NCBI GenBank assembly: GCA_014843695.1 | Contig: CM026401.1 | Location: forward strand, 32,309,792-32,373,791 | Reading direction: 5' to 3' | DNA from: Archivesica marissinica | Lineage: Eukaryota; Mollusca; Bivalvia; Venerida; Vesicomyidae | Length of the DNA: 64,000 nucleotides | In this document: piece after piece, positions 40,101 through 52,100 of the stretch | Layout: every line of letters begins with the position of its first letter | Position numbering within the stretch: the first letter of the stretch is position 1 | The notes under the pieces: model-generated | Seen by the model: only the letters and a program-made list of their open reading frames with translations | What the model was told of the DNA's origin: nothing | The model's database searches: none | Translations under genes and position numbers: made by a program

Positions 40101-43100
40101 CCCTGTAGTTGTAATATGGAAGGTTGTAGATACACCCCTGTAGTTGTAATATGGAAGGTTGTAGATACACCCCTGTAGTTGTAATATGGAAGGTTGTAGA
40201 TACACCCCTGTAGTTGTAATATGGAAGGTTGTAGATACACCCTGTAGTTGTAATATGGAGGTTGTAGATACACCCCTGTAGTTGTAATATGGAAGGTTGT
40301 AGATACACCCTGTAGTTGTAATATGGAAGGTTGTAGATACACCCCTGTAGTTGTAATATGGAAGGTTGTAGATACACCCCTGTAGTTGTAATATGGAAGG
40401 TTGTAGATACACCCTGTAGTTGTAATATGGAGGTTGTAGATACACCCCTGTAGTTGTAATATGGAAGGTTGTAGATACACCCCTGTAGTTGTAATATGGA
40501 AGGTTGTAGATACACCCCTGTAGTTGTAATATGGAAGGTTGTAGATACACCCCTGTAGTTGTAATATGGAAGGTTGTAGATACACCCCTGTAGTTGTAAT
40601 ATGGAAGGTTGTAGATACACCCTGTAGTTGTAATATGGAGGGTTGTTGTGTAATTGTGTAATAAAAAATGATGTACTTGAACATGTCCTTTACCATTTCC
40701 TGTGTAATCTCAATTGCTCAGGTCGTGTCTCTTTATATGAAAAAGTTGGCAATTTCTTAGAGAGGTTCATGCACCAATTACTGGTTAACCGTTGGAGTCT
40801 GCCCAGGAAAGGTGTTGTGTAAACTGCCCACCAGTGATATAGCACAAAATGGTGTTTATTATGAAGACGTAAAACACGAACAAACAAAACAATTGCTATA
40901 AAGCACTGGTATGCATGCATATAAGACAGTTAAGAGAGATGTTGTACTACACATATGAGATGATCAGGGTGTTATGTTTTGATGAAAGTAACATTAGTAG
41001 TTTGCCTTACAGTGTGTGATGAGAAGGTTGTATGCTGTGTGATACGTGTAACAATATAGTAGGTTGCCTTCCTTGTGCAATATATACCTGTATACACACT
41101 TGCACATTCTCTTCTAAGTGAGCTATTGCACAGGTAGTCAATACTGTTATTTTCTGTAATATTATAGAAAAGATTTGAAGCAGTTATTCTTGGCTCCAGT
41201 TCATTGTGGGAACAATTTCATACCTGCTAATAAAAAATTACATTTATAGTTATATCTGATGCTAGACATAAAATTACATTTATAGTTATAGCTGATGCTT
41301 GACATAAACTTACATTTATAGTTATAGCTGATGCTGATGATGATGTACGTTTTATTTAAAGTCGCCACCGCATAAATGCATTTGGGCGACTGTATTCTCT
41401 AAGTTGTTTAGATCCTAAGGTGATTCGTTCTTCTGTGCTGGTTGTTCAATGATGATTGTGTGTTCTATGATGATTATGTCCATCTTCTACGATGATTATT
41501 CCTATTCTTCTCTACGGTGATTATTTCGGTATTCTTTGATGATTCTTCTTCTATGAGGCTTATGTAGACTTCCTCTGGTGGCTACTCCTTTCCGTGCCAG
41601 GGTGACAAGGCCTGGTCTGTACGTGGTCCTTTGTAGGGCCACCCTCCTCAGTGTTGGTCACCCCGCAGCAGCATTTATACGGATCTGACAGTTAGACATC
41701 TGGTCGTCGATTGTCGCAAATCGGAGGAGCGTGGATCCATGACCGTTGCCGCTCCCTCAGGTCCGCCATCTCTTCTAAAGGCTGTTAGAGAGCAATCGAA
41801 AAGTGCCAGTAGACACGCCAAACACCATCCAGAAGAGACGACGGATCTGTCCTGATGTGCCATAGCCGTGGATCCACAAGTTAGAGAGATTTCCTATTCG
41901 CAAGATCGACGACCAGAAGATCCCAGAATCCTACGCTGCTGCTGCGGAATGTGCACCGGTCACAACGTGCACGTCGTGAGGAGATCGACCGGCCGATAAA
42001 CTAGTGCTAAAACATGGCGAAGTGGGCAGAAACTTTGTTCTTTTACCATCATATGACTGCCCTGATTATACTTTACGGCAAAGTCCATTTTGCTTGTTCG
42101 AAATCGTGAAAGGATTGCAAACATTGTTTTACGGATATTCTAGTTACGTAGATTTTTACACCTGGATGACATAATTTCTTAATCTCGGAATTCCAACCAC
42201 CCTCTTATATTTGCCTCTGTATTAGCCATTGCTTCTCATTCACTGACATCGGTGAGCGCTGGCTATACAAAAGCAGACATCTTGGCGCGCTTGTTCGGAG
42301 ATGATTGATGTGCGACTACTGACAATATCAATATTGTAATAATATTAATGCCCCAAGACTACAATAAATTAATGATTTGCATTAAAATAAATAATTGTGC
42401 CGTCTTTGGGTTGACCCATTAGTCTGATTGGCCTAGTGGTGTGTATCGGTTTAAAAAATCTATAATCAGATAGGTAAGCCTATTAAATAATCTATTATTA
42501 ATCGGGCAATTGATATATTTACAAAACCAAATCAAGCCATCTTAATTTGTGCGTTTTAAGCATTTATTTAGTACTAACAAGTTGCATCTAACTTGCATGT
42601 TACTACATCTAAGTACTAGACTTCAAGTTAGTGGACTGCCGCCTGATATGAAGTTAGTTTTTAAATTAATAGAGTACAGAACGCATAGTGACAAGTGTCC
42701 AATCTAAGACGCGCGACTGGTGGATTCGCGTATATTTTTCAATGATGGGCTTCATCAAGTTCATGACAAATGCAGAATAAAATAAAACAATCTGAAACCT
42801 AATCAACCAACATTCGCTATCCACCATGTTTGTTTACAGCGCACTTGCTTTCAGGGGAGGTCACTGTGTTTTGAAATCAAAATCGATGTAGTTATCTTTC
42901 TTAACACATAGCAGTGGTATACGAAATACGAATTGCATCAAATTTGACGAATCTGTTTTAGACCGATAATTTATTTAACAAAGACTGACCCCAACAGTGC
43001 CCTGCAAGAGTTCAAATACAAGAAGCAGAGAAGGATATTCAACAAGATGTCCATTGGCATGTAAATGTAATGACACGTTTGTACTAAGCTTTCAAGTATT

Positions 43101-46100
43101 ATCGTTCAATATTAAATCAATCAAACTGACGTTTATTTCCCAATTCAAATACATGTTACAGAGGATTACAGTGATGGTACTGTGTCACCGTATATGTTAT
43201 TAACGAAGAACATATATAATATATTTAGATAATTTGATCTAATCCCCCCTGGTTTTTTTTTAAATCCCCCCATTTTTTCAATGACTGGGGATTCCCCCCC
43301 CCCCCCCCCTGTATTTGCAATCCTAGATTGGACACTGGTGACATACTTATGAAAATCTAGTACTAGTTCTTAGAATTTTTGTTGCAAACATGCAATGCTA
43401 ATAAAATACAGCCAATAGTAAATTGTTATTTATTTATTTTAGCTATAAACAAATGTCAAAGAGACGTCGATTATAGTCAATTCCACATTTTCGCATCGAT
43501 TGTCGGCGACTTAGTATCATATAATGTATGTAATATATGCACAGTCAGCATAACACTTTTAACGTAGAAATCTAGAACATATATACCTTATTCGCTTTTT
43601 CGGTAATAAAATCGGAATATAAAAAAAGAACAATTCCTGAAATTGCATGGATATATTTCATAATGTATTGATTGGGTAATGTTTTCAAATATTGTAAGAC
43701 TATGAAGCCAATTTATACTAATAAACATTAATATCCCAAATACTCTGTGGCATTCTTACAGCACTATATAATATATACACTTCAGTCGTTGATCGATGCT
43801 CTGACGGTACGTTTATGATGATGTATGAAACGAAGGGGGGGAAATGCTTACATTTATTCCACTTCTACCCAAGCTCTTCGCATTTCTCCCTATTCTGTCT
43901 GAAGGGAGAATTTATTTCTCTCTATAATTTGTACCTAGCTTGGAGCCGGGTTAAGGCATAATATGTAATGCAATGCAAGTCATTATAGCGCAGTTGTAGC
44001 GCGTTAGCTTCAGGTGCGAAAAGTCGTGGAGTTTGAGCCTCACTGGAGCAGTTATGATTGTGCCCTTAGGCAAGGCATTTAAATTCCATGTTGCCTCTTC
44101 TCTCAACCTCGTTGCGATGGATTCCTATAAATAATGCAAGTCATTCGGATGGTCCTGAACTCTGGGTTTTGGCATACACTCGCATATAAGATGGGTTGTA
44201 CACTAATTAATTTTAATTAATTTTTTAAACGAGTACTTTTTCCTATTAAATGGATACCATTTAACATTTATATAATTTAAAAAAAATTGTCTTACAGGTG
44301 AATATGGACTGTATTTCATGTGAACATAATGCTGAACAATACAATATTCACAAAGATATTCCTGTCCCAAGTCTATTATACCAAATGATATTTACACTGA
44401 TGTACATGTATGCACTACTAATGTCAGGAGAGCACTGCTCTAACACACAGAATCTAACTACCGGTAACACTTGATTATGGGTAACACTTGATTATGGGTA
44501 ACACTTGATTATGGGTAACACTTGATTATGGGTAACACTTGATTATGGGTAACACTTGATTATGGTAACACTTGATTATGGGTAACACTTGATTATGGGT
44601 AACACTTGATTATGGACTTGATTATGGGCAACACTTGATTATGGGTAACACTTGATTATGGGTAACACTTGATTATGGGTAACACTTGATTATGGGTAAC
44701 ACTTGATTATGGCGCTATCCATCAGTACCACACACCAGTTTTCTATACACTAGAATCGTATCGATGTCCATCATTTCCGAGTCGCTCAGCTGATTGTAGA
44801 ATCATTAAGATTTGTCAGCTGTCTTGGTATAAGCAATTCCTTTATTGTCGAGGGTATTATCAATTATAATTATTCAATTAATAAACGTTTTGTATCCCCA
44901 TATTATATTGGTTTACCTAGGTTTAAGAATGTCTGTGTTTATTTTTGCAGCCAGACAAAGTTGAAGTAGAAGTAGTAACCAGTAGTGCACCAGAATTGAC
45001 GACCAGTAGTGTTGCAGAAGTGACGACCAGTAGTACACTGCCAGTGACTACCAGCAATGTACCCGAAGTGACGGAACCAGTCGCAGAAACACCAACAAAA
45101 CCATTAGTGCCTGAAGAACCAATCCCAGAGAAAACCACAGACACAGAAATTATATCGTCAACAGCTGCAGATGAAATCGTACCCCAGGTGGAAATCCAGG
45201 TGGAAGATGTACCTGTCGAGACACAAGAACTAGAGGAAGGTGAAATAGTAGACGATGATGATGAGGAATCAGAAATGATGGAACTTAGATACAAGTATTC
45301 TGAAGGTACGGAACTTGGGTACAAGTATTCTAAAGGTACGGAACTTAGATACAAGTATTCTGAATGTACGGAACTTAGGTACAAGTATTCTGAATGTACG
45401 AAATACAGCTATATTACGTACATATTTCCATAGAATACAGCTATATTACATACATATTCCATAGAATACAGCTACATTACATACATATTCCATAGAATAC
45501 AGCTATATTACATACATATTCCATAGAATACAGCTACATTACATACATATTCCATAGAATACAGCTACATTACATACATATTCCATAGAATACAGCTACA
45601 TTACATACATATTCCATAGAATACAGCTACATTACATACATATTCCATAGAATACAGCTACATTACATACATATTCCATAGAATATAGCTACATTACATA
45701 CATATTCCATAGAATACAGCTACATTACATACATATTCCATAGAATACAGCTACATTACATACATATTCCATAGAATACAGCTACATTACATACATATTC
45801 CATAGAATACAGCTATATTACATACATATTCCATAGAATACAGCTAAGTTACATACATATTCCATAGAATACAGCTATATTACATACATATTCCATAGAA
45901 TACAGCTATATTACATACATATTCCATAGAATACAGCTATATTACATACATATTCCCATAGAATACAGCTATGTTGCATACATATTCCATAGAATACAGC
46001 TATATTACATACATATTCCATAGAATACAGCTATATTACATACATATTCCATAGAATACAGCTATGTTGTATACATATTCCATAGAATACAGCTATGTTG

Positions 46101-49100
46101 CATACATATTCCATAGAATACAGCTACATTACATAACATTTGTTTTCAGAACAATGGAGTCCCTTGAATCCCGAGGGCAAGAAACATTATGACAGAGAAT
46201 TCTTGTTGCAGTTCCAAAATGACCAAAATGCCGTTCAGAAACCAGTCGGGCTACCTGACATTCCAGATATCATCCTTGATAAGGTATTGCTAGCGTTTCC
46301 ATTGTACAGAGCTCCGTTATGCGTTTACTAAGAATATGTTGCACACCAATATATTGTATGGGGCAGATGATTGGATATTTGTGATTATTGTCTCATAGTT
46401 TTAATTTTTGATAATAAATTGTTATGGTAAAGGCAGAATTTCGAAAATATGGCTATAAACGAACCTGTATTTATGAAATTACCATTTGTAAAAATTACCT
46501 CCCTTTATGGATATTATTTAACAATATCACCAATATCTTTGTAAATGATGGTTTACTAGAGTTAACGCAAGGATAAATTTGCATAATATTATGAAAAACG
46601 GCATAAAGAGACTGAGCTACTTGCCCTGTTATAAAAATTCAATTTGGCGAAAATCTGTAAAATAGCCGCAAATTGGAAGTATGTCGGCAACTTTTTGTTT
46701 TGTTTTTGTTGTCAATTGTGTAAGTTAATTTGAATATCAAAGGAAAGTAGTACTAAAACAACCGATGCTATATAAATCGCAAGTTTATGCATATACCACA
46801 TACGGATCTGTAGTCCAGTGGTAACACGCTGAACTGGTAATCCAGGGATCGCAGGTTCGATTCCCCGTCTGACCCTAACAAATTTAACAGTCTTTCAGGT
46901 GGGACTTTAAATCGAGGTCTCGTGTTGGTGCTTTGCACCGTGCACGTAAAAGAACCAGAGGAGACTCTGGAATGGGTCTCTGTATCATTGCACTATCATC
47001 CAAAAATCTAAAATGACTAATCTCTTCAAGAGGCGTCACTCATATGGGCAACCGGTAGCGACGATAAATAAACGTAGAACACACATATACCACATATTTG
47101 CTTTCAAAAGGCATTCAGACACGCTGCTAATTTGGTTATTCATAGTCTACCTTGAAAATGGCTCTAAAAAGAAAATTAGACTCTGGGGTCTTTGGTGTAA
47201 CTCCACCATCCAAAAAATCAAAAAGTGATAGACTTTTTCAAGAGGGTTGGAAAGTGGGTCACCCATGGGACTTTTTCAAGAGGGTTGGAAAGTGAGTCAC
47301 CCATGGCTTCACTATGATTCAAAATCACAATCTATGTTTTGCAACTTGTGCATCAAAAACCAGAAATGCAATTCATTCACTACCGGTTGTACAAGCCTTA
47401 AAAAAGATAGTGTGTCTAAGCATGCTAAATTTGATGTATACACTCCCCATCAGCTTACACATTTAATAAACTCGTACAGGAATGGATTTTAAAATGATTT
47501 TGAAAATGAAAGTGGACACAACTTGTCAAGTAATGTATCACTGCAAATGTAACCCTTATCTCAGTTGTAGTTTATGGGCATACAGCACGTAGGTGGTGCA
47601 ATTGCAAGATAGATATAATACATTAATATACTATAAATACTCTGTTTGGGGAAAATGGTGCGCGTCGGAATTGGCTAATTAATGCCATAGTAATCGAACC
47701 TGTCACCAGAGTGAATTGTTTCTTGTGTTACAGCCGCAATCAATGGGTCGCCAGTTTAGTCGCGAGATTGTTACCGGGAACCAAGGCTCACAGGACTATA
47801 TTGACTTCACACCCAAATACTGGGGTAGTGGTGGCGGAGGAGGTGGTGGTGGTGGTGGTGGTGGTGGCGGCGGCGGCGGTGGCTCAAAGGTAAGCTACAC
47901 AACATATATTCACAATCAATTTAAAATACATTCATAGTTTATGTCTCGTTACTGACTTATATCTTGCTTAAAACACACTTATGACAAAATCCTACTAATT
48001 AAAATTGTTGATTTCGTACATGTACGTGTAGGATTTATTATATTACTCTGGCCTTTTGACACCAGTCCAATATTCATAATAATGGACCGAAAGTACAAAG
48101 CTATTATGTCTCGACAGTGTTTTAATTGGTGATAAAACATCCAAAAAAATGTTCTTGAACCTACAGTTCCAAAGTTGGTTTTTGGAAATGCTGAATTCCT
48201 GATCAGTCGTATCTCAATAGATCAAGACGAAAGAGTGCAAACAAAATTACTTGGTGAAAATACTTTTTTAGAAATTGTTTAATATTATGCACTACCAATT
48301 AACGGGGAAAGTAAATATCAATTACTGAAATAGACAATCATAGAACGAATACAACTATATCCCCACGATACCAGCGACAGGTTTAACACCAAGGAAGAAT
48401 TGTTTGTTTCAGTGTATGATTGAAATATATTTCACTGAGTGAACATTGAAAGTTTGGTATGAAGAGTGGCGTTGGCCACTATAGCTTTCTATGTTCATAA
48501 ATAATAGGTATATCATTTTGACCATTCACTTGAGGAAACATATAGGCTTAAAGTTTAAACTTTATTTATTTTACAAAGATTGCGAAACCAGTTTTAATAA
48601 CTTATATGAATCACTGTCGTTGGAGCGGATGAAAGCGTAAATGTGGTCACTCGTGTGGGAGGAACCCGGAGAAACTCGCCTAAGGAAACATAAGCTGGAA
48701 AGAAAATGATGCAACCGTACGCTAAATGGCGCTAGAACATTGTTTTGACTATCAAAAATGTCGTAAATCGACATCACAAATCGGGTCATTGACGTCTCGA
48801 GTCCGAAAACGTTTTTGTGTTGACAAACGTGCATTGGCTAGATGCCACACGTACAAGGCAGTGAGAACCAAGTGTGTTATTTCATTGATATCGATTGATT
48901 ACCGTATTTAGCTGTGTATAGTGCGCACATTTCATACTGAAATCCTCATCCATTTTATCTACTGCGCATTATACACCAGTACAGACATCAGGACATTTTT
49001 TTCCGGACCAAAATTTCGTGAAAAAACTGAAATTCGACCCGAACGGCCCACAGTCATTCTATAAGTTGTTACATTCGACAATCGTTATAAACTAGCTATT

Positions 49101-52100
49101 AAAACCAGTTGCCGATGGTCTATATAAATAAATCAAATGAATAAGACCACAAAATTAGCATATATTTCGTTTATTTTGGCAAACTTTGATGAATTTAATT
49201 GAAAAGGTAAATGCATAAAAAATGGCGATTTGATAACATCACGTGGTTTTATCGTATGTAATATTTCCCGTACTTTTCGCATACTTCGCCGTACAATGTA
49301 CAATGCATTGCATAAAAAAAAAAAAAAAATTTTGGCTGCAGTATTTCAATTGATTGTAGCGATAATTAATTTCGACAAACCTTTCACAATGGGTCCAAGT
49401 TAATTAGGTAGGCTTCACGTGTTGAGAAGTTTGAGCATCTGCTGACATGTTTGAGAACGTGTTGAGATGTTTGAGAACGTGTCGAGAAATTTGAGCAGGT
49501 GTGCCCGAGTGCGTTACCGTTACTCGATGAGGTATATCTCGAGTGATTAATATAAGATGTAAAAATCACGGAGCACAATTTTTAGCGATTCTTGAGAAAT
49601 GTTAAATTTTGACTTGGAAAATTGCGTTTTTCACGTGCGCAGTATACATAGGAACTCAGTTTTTCCGCCGATTTTCGTGCCAGATCGTGGGTGCGCACTA
49701 TACACGGTAGCGCACTATACACAGCTAAATACGGTATTAATTTATGAAAATAAAAAGCAACTAAATAAACAAATGTAACTATGATGGGGTTCCAACCTGT
49801 GACCGTTCGCCGTTTATATTTAGTATCCTCGAGGATGTTATTAACCCATTCAACACCAAGTAACTCACATGGACTGGTCCATGATATTCATAAACCAATA
49901 AATGAATCAGAAAATCACATTTGAACAAGTTCATTTATCAAAATGGGTAAATTATTTTTTAAAAATTGTAATATTACTGGCAAAAAGTGCAGATCCTGAT
50001 GAGACGGCTCATCACGAGCCGGCTCATCTGGATCTACCCTTTTTGTAAGCCTATTTAGAGGTCTGCGGTGTTGAAAGGGTTAAACAAATTGGATTATACA
50101 GTCCAAAACACTGGTTTTTTTCTGTGAAAATTACTTGCCATTATCTAACCAACAAAAATAATTTGCATAGTATTGTAAATTTGGATATTTGTCATATACA
50201 TGTTATATACAGGTACAACTCCCCCATATTAAAATCCAATTATGGAATTTCTGGTAACAAATTCGTCTTATTTTAGTCACGAGGTATTCCCCGACAGCCT
50301 AGTAACCAGAAAATCAACAAGAGTGGGCCAGCACCACGGCAAATCAATCTATCCATCAGTAAGGATATAGAGCTGCACAGAGCAAAAGAGGCGTGGAAAC
50401 CGGGACATTCAGATGGAAAGAAAGATGCTGTAGAAGAAGATGCAAATACTGATGTATGTGATACAGGCAGTTTTAGCCCCACCCACCCTTTGCCTTGGAA
50501 AACAATATATAAAATGTTATAGCTGTATAATTGTTTCAGTAATCCTATTAATTAACTTGTGCTGATTTGTGCCTGCTTCTATTATTCAAGTGTTTGTCTG
50601 CGTATTATTCTTATCGAATCGGCGTAATTCGGATTATGTTCCCCAAAAAAATGGATGTGTTTTATTTACTTTTAATAATATCTATTGTTCAGTGGGTGTG
50701 TGGGTGGGGTGTGTGTATGTATCTGTATCATCATTTTAAATTTGTGAGGATAGTGCAATGATACCAACAGAGGCCCTCTGATTCTTTTACGTGCACAGTG
50801 TACACCACCAATACAAGAGCCAAAAAAAAAAAAAAAATTGCTTAGCACTTTGCACACATTGTATAAATGGATATAAATTTTTTTTATAAATAAACAAGCT
50901 TCACCAGAAACAAAACAGAATGTGTGAGAATGGCTGAATTGAGAAAGGTTGAAGCACCAGTTGCCAAGGCTTACATTATGTTGCTAGGACAAGCATCTTC
51001 ACACAATCCTAGTTTAACTATTGGTCTCCTATATCTGGGAATTGCTACATAACTTGTACAATGGCGGCAGAACTGGCATCTTTGACATTTGTTTCAGGAA
51101 TTGTACAAGAAGACGAGGAGTATCCTGAACAAGTTGACACCACAGAAGTTCCAGACACTCGTCTCTCAGATGCAGTCACTGCCAATAGACTCTGAAAATA
51201 AATTAAAGGGTGTCATTGATTTAGTCTTTGAAAAGGTAAGTACAATAATTATTTGCATTTACGATTATGCAAAATACTGCAATTTACTGAAATTTAGGTA
51301 GTCCGGAGGAATCGATTTAAAAATAAATCTAATATTGCAACAGTTAAATTCAGGATGGCAAAAACTGATTGGCTATTTGAATATTTGGAAGTCTCAACCA
51401 TTTCTTTACAGGCATAGTGTTTCCCTCCCTAATTGTCCTGTCACATTGTCGTGTGACTGTCTCAATGGTACACATGCTAGCCAATCGTGGGTACACATGC
51501 TCGCCAATCGTGGATACACATGCTCGCCAATCATGGGTACACATGCTCGCCAATCGTGGGTACACATGCTTGCCAATCGTGGGTACACATGCTCGCCAAT
51601 CGAGGGTACACATGCTCGCCAATCGTGGGTACACATGCTTGCCAATCGTGGCTACACATGCTTGCCAATCTTGGGTACACATGCTCGCCAATCGTGGGTA
51701 CACATGCTCGCCAATCGTGGGTACACATGCTCGCCAATCGTGGGTACACATGCTCGCCAATCGTGGGTACACATGCTTGCCAATCATGGCTACACATGCT
51801 TGCCAATCTTGGGTACACATGCTCGCCAATCGTGGGTACACATGCTCGCCAATCGAGGGTACACATGCTCGCCAATCGTGGGTACACATGCTCGCCAATC
51901 GTGGCTACACATGCTTGCCAATCTTGGGTACACATGCTCGCCAATCGTGGGTACACATGCTATCCATAAGATTCAGATTAATTGATAAATGATCATCCCT
52001 ATATTACATAAATTGATAAACAAGCCCCCTCCCGACTAAACTGTTTGTACGTTGCGTTCATATTTACCGATTCATTTTGCAGGCCATCGGTGAGCCGAGC

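Noticed and set aside
39657..40696. Three overlapping minus-strand open frames of about 300 codons
   Set aside because: All three frames of the 35-bp minisatellite are open; a property of the repeat.
32149..44950. Hidden eIF4G exons in the 12.8 kb intron 7
   Set aside because: Exons 7 and 8 join in phase 0 with no stop, and no conserved eIF4G segment is missing between them.
44923..45384. Minus-strand 153-codon Ser/Val-rich open frame
   Set aside because: Antisense shadow of eIF4G exon 8.
51335..51992. Open frames of 140-216 codons on both strands
   Set aside because: 23-bp minisatellite inside intron 12 between two confirmed MIF4G exons.
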